Assembly: GCF_030545015.1 (NCBI RefSeq)
Contig: NZ_CP120653.1
Location: 682,001 to 746,000, forward strand
Source of the DNA: Myroides sp. JBRI-B21084
GTDB lineage: Bacteria > Bacteroidota > Bacteroidia > Flavobacteriales > Flavobacteriaceae
Reading direction: 5' to 3'
Length of the DNA stretch: 64,000 bases
This document shows positions 18,301-26,402 of this stretch, piece after piece (positions within the stretch are counted from its first letter, which is position 1; the number at the start of each line of letters is the position of its first letter). Below the pieces are notes generated by a model. The model saw only the letters and a program-made list of their open reading frames with translations. It searched no databases and was not told the DNA's origin. Made by a program: the position numbers and the translations under genes.

Positions 18301-20308
18301 GTGTAATGGTTGTAGTAACTGTTTTTGTACATCCATTAGCATCGGTAATAGTACATGTATAGGTTCCTGCAGCTAAACCAGTTGCTGTAGCAGCAGTTCC
18401 ACCACTTGGAGACCAAGAATAGGTGTAAGGAGCTGTACCACCAGTAGCTGTTACTGTAGCCTTACCATTAGTACCACCATTACATGAAACATCTGTTTTA
18501 GCAATACTTCCGTTTAAAGCAGTTGTAGGTTGTAGAATGGTTGTAGTAACTGTTTTTGTGCATCCATTAGCATCGGTAATAGTACATGTATAGGTTCCTG
18601 CAGCTAAACCAGTTGTTGTAGCAGCAGTTCCACCACTTGGAGACCAAGAATAGGTGTAAGGAGCTGTACCGCCAGTAGCTGTTATCGTAGCTGAACCATT
18701 AGTACCACCATTACATGAAACATCTGTTTTAGCAATACTTCCGTTTAAAGCAGTTGTAGGTTGTGTAATGGTTGTAGTAACTGTTTTTGTACATCCATTA
18801 GCATCGGTTACGGTACATGTCCACGTTCTTGCATCTAATCCGCTCACCGACAATGTTCCATCTCCTGTAGGATTTCCAGGTGTCCAATTATAGGAATAAG
18901 GTCCAGTTCCTCCTGTAGCTGCGTTAACAGAGGCTGAGCCATTAAATCCACCATTACATGAAACGTTTGTTTGTGCTGCATTAGTAAGCATCAATGTTGT
19001 TGGTTGTGTAATGGTTGTACTTACTGTTTTTGAACATGCATTCGCATCGGTTATTGTACATGTATAAGTGCCTGCAGCTAAACCGGTTGCTGTAGCAGCA
19101 GTTCCGCCACTTGGAGACCAAGAATAGGTGTAAGGAGCTGTACCGCCAGTAGCTGTTATCGTAGCTGAACCATTAGTACCGCCGTTACATGAAACATCTG
19201 TTTTAGCAATACTTCCGTTTAAAGCAGTTGTAGGTTGTGTAATGGTTGTAGTAACTGTTTTTGTACATCCATTAGCATCGGTTACGGTACATGTCCACGT
19301 TCTTGCATCTAATCCGCTCACCGACAATGTTCCATCTCCTGTAGGATTTCCAGGTGTCCAATTATAAGAATAAGGTCCAGTTCCTCCTGTAGCTGCGTTA
19401 ACAGAGGCTGAGCCATTAAATCCACCATTACATGAAACGTTTGTTTGTGCTGCATTAGTAAGCATCAATGTTGTTGGTTGTGTAATGGTTGTACTTACTG
19501 TTTTTGAACATGCATTCGCATCGGTTATTGTACATGTATAAGTGCCTGCAGCTAAACCGGTTGCTGTAGCAGCAGTTCCGCCACTTGGAGACCAAGAATA
19601 GGTGTAAGGAGCTGTACCGCCAGTAGCTGTTATCGTAGCTGAACCATTAGTACCACCATTACACGAAACATTCGTTTGAGAAGAGATAGTTGGTGTAACC
19701 AAGGATTCTCCTATAGTAAATGATTTTTCGTTTATTTCACCAGATCCATCAGTTACAATTACTGTATATGAGCCTGTTGTTAGGTTTGATGCTGAGCTTG
19801 TTGTGGAAATTACATTGCCTAATGCGTTTTTCCAACTATATGTATATGGTGCAATACCAAAACTATTTGTTGTAATATTTGCAGAACCATTGTTTAGTGC
19901 ACAATTTGTTGCATTTGTTAATGTAGGATTATTAACAAAAGCTTTAACTGTTCCTGAACCATCTACCTGATTCGGAACAAGATGCCCAATGCTATGTTGC
20001 CAATTTCCTGTTTGAAAATTTGGGGGTAAACTCCCCACATCTGTTGTTGTGTAATAGAGGTTTGACCCATAGTCAGTTTGAAATACCCAAGCTCCATTAT
20101 TCCAAAAAATACGTAAAATTTCATTATATTGATTTGTATGTTTAAACTCGCACTTACCATTTTTCATACCAATATATGAAAAAGTTCCACTAAAGACTGG
20201 AAAACCACTATTGCTATATCCAAAATTAATTGTTTTACCGTCACATTGCGCTTTTGTATTAATTAAGCTAAAAAAACCAAACAGGATTAATAATATAATT
20301 TTTTTCAT
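15395..20308 (-). CDS. giant surface protein with SprB repeats and type IX secretion tail
   Basis: 1637 residues. The order is: signal peptide (to ~20, NTKAQ); a unique domain (~20-130); one divergent repeat; eleven SprB-type repeats (~206-1056) of 77 residues with a few of 81; a further divergent repeat; an HYR-like domain (~1134-1212, TITKECAVLSTDIIAPTATDNC); Ig-like or MBG-like beta domains; and a C-terminal type A sorting domain (NVYPNPVNTNEELQVVF to SSGIYILVLNIEGKQEVIKV). The tail marks export by the type IX system and attachment at the surface. SprB relatives are gliding adhesins, but this one has a type A tail and fewer repeats, so general adhesion is as likely. It sits in an operon with 20319-21038 and 14531-15388. 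Confidence 0.9.
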   Translation of the reverse strand: MKKIILLILFGFFSLINTKAQCDGKTINFGYSNSGFPVFSGTFSYIGMKNGKCEFKHTNQYNEILRIFWNNGAWVFQTDYGSNLYYTTTDVGSLPPNFQTGNWQHSIGHLVPNQVDGSGTVKAFVNNPTLTNATNCALNNGSANITTNSFGIAPYTYSWKNALGNVISTTSSASNLTTGSYTVIVTDGSGEINEKSFTIGESLVTPTISSQTNVSCNGGTNGSATITATGGTAPYTYSWSPSGGTAATATGLAAGTYTCTITDANACSKTVSTTITQPTTLMLTNAAQTNVSCNGGFNGSASVNAATGGTGPYSYNWTPGNPTGDGTLSVSGLDARTWTCTVTDANGCTKTVTTTITQPTTALNGSIAKTDVSCNGGTNGSATITATGGTAPYTYSWSPSGGTAATATGLAAGTYTCTITDANACSKTVSTTITQPTTLMLTNAAQTNVSCNGGFNGSASVNAATGGTGPYSYNWTPGNPTGDGTLSVSGLDARTWTCTVTDANGCTKTVTTTITQPTTALNGSIAKTDVSCNGGTNGSATITATGGTAPYTYSWSPSGGTAATTTGLAAGTYTCTITDANGCTKTVTTTILQPTTALNGSIAKTDVSCNGGTNGKATVTATGGTAPYTYSWSPSGGTAATATGLAAGTYTCTITDANGCTKTVTTTITQPTTALNGSIAKTDVSCNGDINGKATVTATGGTVPYTYSWSPSGGTAATATGLAAGTYTCTITDANGCTKTVTTTITQPTTALNGSIAKTDVSCNGGTNGSATITATGGTVPYTYSWSPSGGTAATATGLAAGNYTCTITDANGCTKTVTTTITQPTTALNGSIAKTDVSCNGGTNGKATVTATGGTAPYTYSWSPSGGTVATATGLAAGTYTFTITDANGCTKTVTTTITQPTTALNGSIAKTDVSCNGGTNGKATVTATGGTVPYTYSWSPSGGTAATATGLAAGTYTCTITDANGCTKTVATTITQPTTALNGSIAKTDVSCNGGTNGKATVTATGGTVPYTYSWSPSGGTAATATGLAAGTYTCTITDANGCTKTVTTTITQPAALIAEATQNYPATCLQNSNASATVAISGGTAPYSYAWDNGVNTATANNLSVGNHTVMITDANGCKTTATIATTFADTVAPVPSIVNLPTITKECAVLSTDIIAPTATDNCAGILTATTTSALSYTNEGTYTITWTYNDGNGNTTTQLQTVVVQPSPLANTTLNSLTTVYNGSAQTLNVTNLPANASVSYSINPDTGLNNGAINAGTYVITAVVTPPITSVNCEKKTLTANLVIEKATQTIAFNELDALILENAADFQLAATATSDLPINYSYTYNQSSAAATVTSQGWVELQHSGSIFITAHQDGNNNYLPATVVERELIINSKDATIHQLVINEKVYNEPNEDIYYMQNCDALSNEVAIDVNTEFGATVIPANKFTIITPKPGIFRKTITITSENGEVTKTYNIVIERPFNFDDIVIQKFDNTLLVNNNPETNGGYRFVKYQWYKNDVLVGENQVYSVGNSTQDILDETALYSVTVTTENGDVIHTCASEVTRKHNFKINVYPNPVNTNEELQVVFDYPSSSFNGATAELFTTTGKRIHSAVLKEKVSSVQLPAEISSGIYILVLNIEGKQEVIKVIVK
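17140..19690 (-). repeat. tandem 231-bp repeats encoding SprB modules, with a 474-bp higher-order duplication
   Basis: Units are in register every 231 bp (for example TGTTTTTGTACATCC at 17165 and again at 17396). Eleven near-identical copies are counted from the conserved SCNGG motif of each module. Two of them are a variant of 81 residues (containing TPGNPTGDGTLSVSGL) and alternate with 77-residue copies, making a 474-bp unit present twice; the CCACGTTCTTGCATC block starts at 18821 and at 19295. Differences among the other copies are mostly single-residue, so expansion is recent. Confidence 0.95.
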
Positions 20309-20318
20309 AATCTTTAAA

Positions 20319-21038
20319 TTAAATAATAGTTAATAAAAAGGATTGATCATTGTTTTGAGTTGAAGTTACACTGCATGCTAATCCATTTTTAGCAGCAGTA
20401 CCCAACATTAAGGTATAAGTGATGTCTAAATTGTGAAATTGCAAAACATACATTGCTGTATTGTATGTATAAAGCGGGATTGAAACTAATGAATCATTTA
20501 CCCGATACATTACGTCAATAAAATTGTTTTTGTGTGTAATAGATAAATCTATTCGATTGTTTTTTGTGTTTATGTAATTGCCACAAAAAACAGATAGATC
20601 AACAGGGTTAAAATACGTGTAACCTGTAATTTTACTACCGTTAATTTCACCATAAATAGTTGTTAATTTACCATTTTCAAACTCACGGGCAAAAGTTATT
20701 TGAAGAACATTTTGGATTGTTAAAACATTATTTTGAAAAGAAACATGATTGTTAATTTTGTATTCTTGAGATGTTTTGCCATCTAAAGAAAACGAAATTG
20801 TAACAATTGAAAGTTTTATTTTCTTTGACTTTTGAGTGATTTGTTTATTTAGGCAAATTTCTTTGGTATCAATAGAAAAAAATGCACCTGGTACTGTATC
20901 CAAACTATAATAACCATTGTAAGAAATTAGTTTTTCAATATATGGTGTTTCTTCCACTTTTGATCCATTATATTCTTCTAATAATTTATCTAATTCTAAC
21001 GGAACCGATAAACTATTACTTTGTAATAGTTCATTCAT
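20319..21038 (-). CDS. unrecognised protein encoded upstream of the repeat surface protein
   Basis: 239 residues with no signal peptide, no transmembrane segment and no motif I can name. The sequence is rich in beta-type alternation with two related patterns (NGYYSLDTVPGAFFSID and later FCGNYINTKNNRIDLSI), suggesting a repeated beta-sandwich or lipocalin-like fold. It ends 10 bp before the start of the giant surface protein and is almost certainly co-transcribed with it. Its position after a response regulator and before a type IX cargo suggests a role tied to that cargo; this is inference. Confidence 0.6.
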   Translation of the reverse strand: MNELLQSNSLSVPLELDKLLEEYNGSKVEETPYIEKLISYNGYYSLDTVPGAFFSIDTKEICLNKQITQKSKKIKLSIVTISFSLDGKTSQEYKINNHVSFQNNVLTIQNVLQITFAREFENGKLTTIYGEINGSKITGYTYFNPVDLSVFCGNYINTKNNRIDLSITHKNNFIDVMYRVNDSLVSIPLYTYNTAMYVLQFHNLDITYTLMLGTAAKNGLACSVTSTQNNDQSFLLTII

Positions 21039-21184
21039 AAATTAATAATTAAAGTTTATGAGTAAATTTACTTTTTAATAAAATGGACTTAAAAAAAAAA
21101 GGGACCAAATACAAGTTTATGTATATGAACAACAGTTGGTATAGAATTGCGAGTAAAATACTTACTAGTTGATATAAAATTTAT

Positions 21185-21844
21185 TTACAACGTAAAAGTA
21201 AAATTACGTGATATGGTAAGTTCAACATTATTTATAAAAACCTTACTTGCCGATTTTTTTTGGATATGTTTTTTGTTGATTACTATTGAGCGATGAATTT
21301 GAATGAAGTTTGCAGGTAGTTCTTCTAAAAAATGCGATAATGATTTGCGTATAGTAAACTTGCCATTTAAAGTATAAATGTCTATATAGTTTTTTTCGGC
21401 TATGATATATAAAATAGCGTCAAAACTAATAATTTCATTGGTATAACCATTGCGTATAGTTATATGTTTAGTTGTGTTTTTTATACTAGCTAATTGTATA
21501 GCTGCTAAAACATCGGTTTTTTTAATGGGTTTGGTTAAATACGTTTCAGGGTTAGTTTCTATTGCTTTTTGTATGGTTTCAGTATCGTTTTGTGCTGTTA
21601 AGTAAATAATTTTGGCTTGTTTGTTTTTCTTTTTAGCTAATTCTATTCCTGAATTTTTGGTTTCTAGATTAATGTCAAGTAGTATGATTTCGGGTAAAAA
21701 AGTTGCGAATTTTTCAAGTGCTGTAATTGAGTTGTAAGCAACTTCTGTAGTAGTAAAGCCTTCATTTTGTAGCATTTTTAAAATAAAGTTGGCTATTAAA
21801 ATTTCGTCCTCTACAATTAATATTTTACAGTTACTGTTATTCAT
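21185..21844 (-). CDS. LytTR-family response regulator
   Basis: 219 residues. The receiver domain (1-120) has acidic Glu12/Asp13, phospho-acceptor Asp57 (IILLDINLE), Thr83 and Lys105 (YLTKPIKK), all intact. The C-terminal LytTR DNA-binding domain has IIAEKNYIDIYTLNG, RKSLSHFLEELP, FIQIHRSIVINKKHI and ELTISRNF. Its start overlaps the restored stop of the sensor kinase gene upstream (ATGAATAA), the usual sign of translational coupling. The kinase is broken, so the regulator may be orphaned. The adjacent surface operon is its most likely target; that is inference. Confidence 0.88.
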   Translation of the reverse strand: MNNSNCKILIVEDEILIANFILKMLQNEGFTTTEVAYNSITALEKFATFLPEIILLDINLETKNSGIELAKKKNKQAKIIYLTAQNDTETIQKAIETNPETYLTKPIKKTDVLAAIQLASIKNTTKHITIRNGYTNEIISFDAILYIIAEKNYIDIYTLNGKFTIRKSLSHFLEELPANFIQIHRSIVINKKHIQKKSASKVFINNVELTISRNFTFTL

Positions 21845-23449
21845 TTGTTGTTAATTGTTTGGTAATATATAATTCAAAACCCGATACAGTTTCAATTTTA
21901 TAATTTGCGTTTATTTGCTGACAAATAGAGTAACAAGCACAGGGTCTATTGTTTTGCCTATTGATCCTTGTCCATTATCGGAATATTTAATGTGTAAAAT
22001 AGATTGATTAACATTTAATTCAATCGAAATTAATTTATTTTTTTGGTTTTTAAAAGCATATTTTATAGAGTTTATTAATAACTCTGTACATAGTAAGCCT
22101 AAGTACATTGCTAAATCAATTGGTAATTCGTAATTGCAAAATTTGCGGTTTACTGCAATTTCTTTTTCTAAAAACAGTTCTTTAAAATTATTTAATATCT
22201 CATTTAAATAATTTTTAATGTTTACCATTTTTTTATCAGTATTTTGATAAAGATGTTTGTGTAAAGTTGCAACCGATTCTATTTTAGTTAGTACATTTTT
22301 TATTGATAAACTTTCCTGATTTGATTCATCGATTTTATCAAGTTCTTCGGTTAATAAAATTATAATTATTTGTAAATTGTTGTTAATTCGGTGGTTAGCT
22401 TCGTTTAATAAGAAAATGTTTTCTTCGGAATAAACCTTTAATTTGTTGTTTATTGTTTTTAGTTTTTTACTGTATTTCCACATCGTAATTATTCCAACCA
22501 TACACAAAGTAAGAATAAGAAGTAGTAAAATTTCAATTTACTTTGCAGTTTTAATATCTTTTTCTTTTTGTGAAATTGTCTTGTCGCGTTCTAATAAATC
22601 ATATTTTTTGCTTTCTTCTATTAGCTTAATTTGAATACTATTTTCATAATATTTATCTGTGTATTTTAATCGTTGCTTTAAATTGTCATAAGCAGCCGAT
22701 TTATTACCTAGATTTAGATAAGCTTTTTGTTTAATTTCATAAAAAAGTAATTTTTGAAAATAGTTATCGCTTGTTTCTAAAATTTTTAAACCTTCGTTAC
22801 ATTTATCTATTGCAAGGTTATAATATTTTGTTTTTTCAAGTGTTCTGGCTAAATTAATTAAGGCATCGCAATATTCTGAAGTTTTGTTGTGTTGTTTCGC
22901 AACTTGTAAACCCTTTTCATAATAAGCTATAGCATTTCCTAGTGAATTGGTTTGTTCGTAGTAAAAACCAATTTCCATTAAACTAATAAACTGAAAATCT
23001 AAATTTTGTAATTTTTTTGCTAAAGTTAATGTTTTGGTTGAATAATAATTAACCGAATCGGCAATGTTGTAATATTCTGAATACAAAGCAGCTTTTCGGC
23101 TATAAAAAGACATTAAGTTAAAATCGGTAATCTTATCTTTGTTTTTACTTATTAAAGTTTCTGTTTTGGTTAGATAAAATTCTGATTTTTTAAAAATACT
23201 AGCATGCCGGAACAGTTCTATTAATTTAATGTTGCAATAGACTTCAGCATTTATATTTTTTGTTTTTTTAGCTTGATTAAGTGCTTTTGATAAGTAATTA
23301 AAAGAATTTGTGTAATCAAGTTTTACTTTGCAAGAATCGGCTTTACGAATACAATTATTGATTTCTGTATTGTAATTATTAAAATTTTGCCCAAATAATT
23401 TATTTACTGAAATAAGTAAAAAAACTAAAATTTTAATTTTAAAACGCAT
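21837..23449 (-). pseudogene. TPR sensor histidine kinase, interrupted by a stop codon and a frameshift
   Basis: A signal peptide (to LFGQ) and TPR-like helices run from 23449 to an in-frame TAA at 22540-22538, after KEKDIKTAK. The same frame then continues as IEILLLLILTLCMVGIITMW, a membrane segment, and on into a HisKA_2-type kinase: phospho-acceptor NEANHRINNNLQ, N box ELLINSIKYAF, G1 box YSDNGQG. Near 21924-21930 a one-base loss diverts the frame to FVSK-stop at 21911. Restoring one base gives ICQQINANYKIETVSGFELY, the expected end of the ATPase domain, with a stop at 21839-21837 overlapping the regulator start. The two open pieces are 22538-23449 and 21911-22507. Sequencing error is possible but would need two events. 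Confidence 0.85.
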
Positions 23450-23499
23450 TTTTTTGGTTAAATTATAATTTATAACATTTTAAAATTAATTATTTTAGT

Positions 23500-23553
23500 A
23501 ATATGTATTAACTAATTCTAAAAAAAGGTAAATAAAATTAGTTAATACATATT
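23500..23553. terminator. AT-rich 18-bp perfect stem-loop
   Basis: AATATGTATTAACTAATT is repeated in inverse at 23536-23553, with an 18-nt loop. It lies between the start of the kinase gene and the end of the dipeptidase gene, 15 bp downstream of the dipeptidase stop on the reverse strand. It is probably the dipeptidase terminator, although the stem has almost no GC and there is no clean T run. Confidence 0.5.
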
Positions 23554-23567
23554 TTTATAACAGTTAA

Positions 23568-24956
23568 TTACTTATACATTTCAGTGAAATATTTAAAGAA
23601 TAATGGAATGGTTTCAATACCTTTTAAATAATTAAAAATGCCATAATGTTCGTTAGGTGAATGTATCGCATCAGAATCCAAACCAAAGCCCATCATAATT
23701 GTTTTAGACTTTAATTCTTTTTCAAACAAAGCCACAATAGGAATACTTCCGCCCGAACGTACAGGTATTGGTGCTACGCCAAATGTATCGTTATACGCTT
23801 TAGCTGCTGCTTGGTATCCAACAAAATCAATAGGGGTAACGTAACCTTGTCCACCGTGATGTGGTTTTACCACAACTTTAACCGATGCAGGTGCAATACT
23901 TTCAAAATGCTTTTTAAACAATTCGGTAATTTCTTCCCAATCTTGGTTTGGAACCAAACGCATTGAAATTTTAGCAAATGCTTTTGATGGAATTACCGTT
24001 TTAGCACCTTCGCCAGTGTAACCGCCCCAAATTCCATTCACGTCTAAAGTTGGTCTTATAGAGTTGCGTTCATTGGTAGTGTAGCCAGTTTCGCCATGAA
24101 CTTCTTTAATATCTAGGGCTTTTTTATAATCGTCTAACGAAAAAGGACGTTTGCCCATTTCATCGCGTTCTTCTTTTGATAATTCTTCAACCTTATCGTA
24201 AAAACCAGGAATGGTAATGTGGTTGTTTTCATCATGTAACGACGAAATCATTTTTGTAAGAATGTTAATTGGGTTGGCAACTGCACCACCGTATAATCCC
24301 GAATGTAAATCGCGGTTAGGGCCAGTAACTTCTACCTCAACATAACTTAAACCACGCAAACCAGTAGTGATAGAAGGTTGCGTATTAGAAATCATTCCGG
24401 TATCAGATATTAAAATAACATCATTTTTTAATTTTTCTTGATTTCTTTCAACAAACCATGCCAACGATGCCGAACCTACTTCTTCTTCACCTTCAATCAT
24501 AAATTTTACGTTACAAGGCAAAGTGTTGGTTTGCATCATTAATTCAAGGGCTTTAACATGCATAAACATTTGCCCTTTATCATCACAAGCACCACGTGCA
24601 AAAATGGCACCTTCAGGGTGAATTTCTGTTTTTTTAATTACAGGTTCAAAAGGGGGCGAATCCCAAAGTTCAATTGGGTCGGCTGGTTGTACATCGTAAT
24701 GCCCGTACACAAGTACGGTTGGTAAGCTAGCATCAACGTGTTTTTCGGCATAAACAATAGGGTAACCAGGTGTTTCACATAATTCTACTTTGTCACAACC
24801 TGCTTTTTCTAAAAAATCTTTTACTTTTTCGGCAGTGTTTAAAACGTCTTGTGAGTAGGCGCTGTCTGCACTAACCGATGGTATTTTTAATAAGTCAACA
24901 AGTTCATTTATAAAGCGTTCCTTGTTTTGTTGAACGTAATTTTTTATTAGATCCAT
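23568..24956 (-). CDS. M20-family dipeptidase
   Basis: 462 residues from the ATG at 24956, chosen because it begins the conserved MDLIKNYVQQNKERFINEL helix; an upstream start at 24992 adds an unconserved leader. The zinc-site motifs are VLVYGHYDVQPAD, RGACDDKGQ (bridging Asp), EGEEEVGS (catalytic Glu pair), and the C-terminal GGSIPIV and SPNEHYG, as in the M20 dipeptidases of the carnosinase/DUG1 type. It hydrolyses dipeptides in the cytoplasm. No signal peptide is seen. A possible -7 box (TATATTTG on the reverse strand, 24990-24997) lies upstream. Confidence 0.92.
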   Translation of the reverse strand: MDLIKNYVQQNKERFINELVDLLKIPSVSADSAYSQDVLNTAEKVKDFLEKAGCDKVELCETPGYPIVYAEKHVDASLPTVLVYGHYDVQPADPIELWDSPPFEPVIKKTEIHPEGAIFARGACDDKGQMFMHVKALELMMQTNTLPCNVKFMIEGEEEVGSASLAWFVERNQEKLKNDVILISDTGMISNTQPSITTGLRGLSYVEVEVTGPNRDLHSGLYGGAVANPINILTKMISSLHDENNHITIPGFYDKVEELSKEERDEMGKRPFSLDDYKKALDIKEVHGETGYTTNERNSIRPTLDVNGIWGGYTGEGAKTVIPSKAFAKISMRLVPNQDWEEITELFKKHFESIAPASVKVVVKPHHGGQGYVTPIDFVGYQAAAKAYNDTFGVAPIPVRSGGSIPIVALFEKELKSKTIMMGFGLDSDAIHSPNEHYGIFNYLKGIETIPLFFKYFTEMYK

Positions 24957-25022
24957 TATGTAATTTAATTGATTTGTAATGTTTACGAACAAATATAGCT
25001 ATAAAAATTTAATGTTTTTTTG

Positions 25023-25052
25023 TTGCAGAATAAAAAAGCATTTGTATATTTG
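25023..25052 (+). promoter_or_regulatory. promoter of tRNA-Leu
   Basis: TTG at 25023-25025, a 19-bp spacer and TATATTTG at 25045-25052: a complete match to the Bacteroidota TTG-N19-TAnnTTTG form. The tRNA begins 37 bp downstream. Confidence 0.75.
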
Positions 25053-25089
25053 CAACGTCTTAAAAGAACAGTAAGTTCTTCCTAAAGCC

Positions 25090-25171
25090 GCGGGTGTGGT
25101 GAAATTGGTAGACACGCCAGACTTAGGATCTGGTGCCGCAAGGTGTGTAGGTTCGAGTCCTATCACCCGCA
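25090..25171 (+). tRNA. tRNA-Leu, anticodon UAG
   Basis: Acceptor stem GCGGGTG pairs with CACCCGC at 25164-25170, with discriminator A at 25171. The anticodon arm CAGACTTAGGATCTG gives anticodon TAG (reads CUA and related Leu codons). A long variable arm and the T arm GGTTCGAGTCC are present, as expected for a class II tRNA. CCA is not encoded. Position 25173 onward is a terminator. Confidence 0.95.
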
Positions 25172-25172
25172 C

Positions 25173-25209
25173 AAAAACCCTGACTTGTTAAAAGTTAGGG
25201 TTTTTTTTT
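25173..25209 (+). terminator. intrinsic terminator of tRNA-Leu
   Basis: The stem AAAAACCCTGACTT / AAGTTAGGGTTTTT, with one G-T wobble, is followed by a T run. It begins directly after the tRNA. Confidence 0.88.
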
Positions 25210-25487
25210 ATTTACTTTTTGCAACCGATTTACAAAGTTGACATACGTTGTAGATTACTATTGGTTTAAAGATAATGTAAAGGAATTTATGCTTGAAAAT
25301 ATCAAATTTGATATAAAACAAGTTGGATATGAAGAAGTAACAAAGGTGTTTTGATGATTAAATTTGATGATGATAAAGTGTTAGAAACGGTTACTAAAAT
25401 ACCAATTGCAGATTTAAAAATTTTTATGAATAACATTATCAACAGCTATTTGTAAACATTTACAACTATTTACAAATGTTAATTGCG
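25210..25487. other. gene-poor stretch with remnant reading frames next to tRNA-Leu
   Basis: No intact recognisable gene. From 25238 a frame without ATG reads LTYVVDYYWFKDNVKEF and on to a TGA at 25352-25354. A 33-codon frame starts in that stop (25354-25455). The first looks like the 3' end of a gene whose 5' part is gone. The stretch lies between a tRNA and a cassette-like island, a common place for decayed mobile DNA. Confidence 0.5.
25354..25455 (+). CDS. 33-residue hypothetical protein, possibly a remnant
   Basis: ATG at 25354 overlaps the TGA of the preceding frame (TGATG), suggesting former translational coupling. The product is MIKFDDDKVLETVTKIPI followed by ADLKIFMNNIINSYL, acidic then hydrophobic, with no recognised family. 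It may be a real small protein or the end of a decayed gene. Confidence 0.3.
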   Translation: MIKFDDDKVLETVTKIPIADLKIFMNNIINSYL

Positions 25488-25495
25488 TATATTTG
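25488..25495 (+). promoter_or_regulatory. predicted -7 box directly before the cassette-like island
   Basis: TATATTTG at 25488-25495 is followed by GAGTTAGCTGTG, the left boundary repeat of the first cassette-like unit. Transcription from here would read into the acetyltransferase gene. Confidence 0.5.
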
Positions 25496-25524
25496 AGAGT
25501 TAGCTGTGATTTTAACCAACGACG

Positions 25525-26076
25525 ATGCAAAAATTCAAACAACAAATATTGACACTTAAAAATCAAAAAACTGTAACAATTAGACAAGCAGAAATTGATG
25601 ATGCGGAAAAGCTACTCAATTGTATAAAAATATATGTTCCACAAAGCGAATATATTCCAAAACTAGAACAAGAAATTAAACTTACAATTGAACAAGAAAA
25701 AGAGTGGATTAATTACTTTTTGACAAACGAAAATTCTTTGCTTCTAATCGCTGAATTTGACAATGAGATAGTCGGAAATATTGATTTAACAGGCAACCGA
25801 AGAAAGATTATGGAACATACCGCAGTAATTGGAATGGGAATGCTGAAAGAATGGAGAAATACAGGACTTGGAACAGCATTGTTAAAATTAGCAATTGAAT
25901 GGGCAAAAGAAAATTCAATACTTGAACTACTTTGGCTTCAAGTATACACTGACAACGAATTAGGATTAGGTTTGTATCGTAAAATCGGATTTGAAGAAAA
26001 CGGAATAATGAAAAATTTTTTTAAACAAGATGGAAAATATTTTGACAATTTAACAATGACAATGAACGTGAAATAA
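25525..26076 (+). CDS. GNAT-family N-acetyltransferase
   Basis: 183 residues. The GNAT core is complete: VTIRQAEIDDAEKLL at the N-terminus, the central sheet (LLIAEFDNEIVGNIDLTG), the acetyl-CoA pyrophosphate loop in MGMLKEWRNTGLGTALL (Arg-x-x-Gly-x-Gly type), and GLYRKIGFEENG near the end. The acceptor is unknown; RimJ/RimL-like or small-molecule acetylation are both possible. It is bounded by a 10-bp perfect inverted repeat (25499-25508 and 26082-26091) in the manner of an integron gene cassette. GNAT genes are frequent cassette cargo. Confidence 0.88.
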   Translation: MQKFKQQILTLKNQKTVTIRQAEIDDAEKLLNCIKIYVPQSEYIPKLEQEIKLTIEQEKEWINYFLTNENSLLLIAEFDNEIVGNIDLTGNRRKIMEHTAVIGMGMLKEWRNTGLGTALLKLAIEWAKENSILELLWLQVYTDNELGLGLYRKIGFEENGIMKNFFKQDGKYFDNLTMTMNVK

Positions 26077-26081
26077 AAAAC

Positions 26082-26381
26082 CACAGCTAACAAGGGTTTT
26101 GCGTCAGGCGGGCTGAAGCGCAAAACTCAACATTTGTAATTCTATTGAAATTTGTACATTAGCTCAGCGTTTCGGCTTCGATTTCCCGCCCGAACGCAAA
26201 GCCTTAATCGATGTGGCGAAATCCGCTTACGCTCCTTTCGCCACATCGGGGCGGCGGCTACACCGCACGATGCGCTTGTCGCTTCGCGAACTTCGCACAT
26301 CATGCGATTTTGCTAAATCCTTTCTCCGAGCAAGCTCGAAAAAAGAACTTCGCAAAGCAGCCGCCCCGTTGTAGCAAATAC
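26082..26381. repeat. GC-rich foldable element A between two cassette-like genes
   Basis: No gene; GC content is far above the surroundings. It starts with CACAGCTAAC (26082-26091), the inverse of GTTAGCTGTG before the GNAT gene, and ends with GTTGTAGCAAATAC (26368-26381), the inverse (13 of 14) of the site after the next gene. In between are three hairpins: AAGGGTTTTGCGTCAGGCGGG (26093-26112 region) with 26184-26205; CGATGTGGCGAAA (26209-26221) with 26236-26248, a perfect 13 bp; and GGGGCGGCGGCT (26248-26259) with 26356-26367. The topology is that of an oversized attC recombination site, or of a family-specific interspersed element. Confidence 0.7.
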
Positions 26382-26402
26382 TAAAAAACCAAACCGAAAA
26401 TT

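Noticed and set aside
17140..19690. Regular DNA repeats that could be taken for a CRISPR array
   Set aside because: Unit length is 231-243 bp with no spacer structure, and the repeats are translated in frame as SprB-type protein modules.
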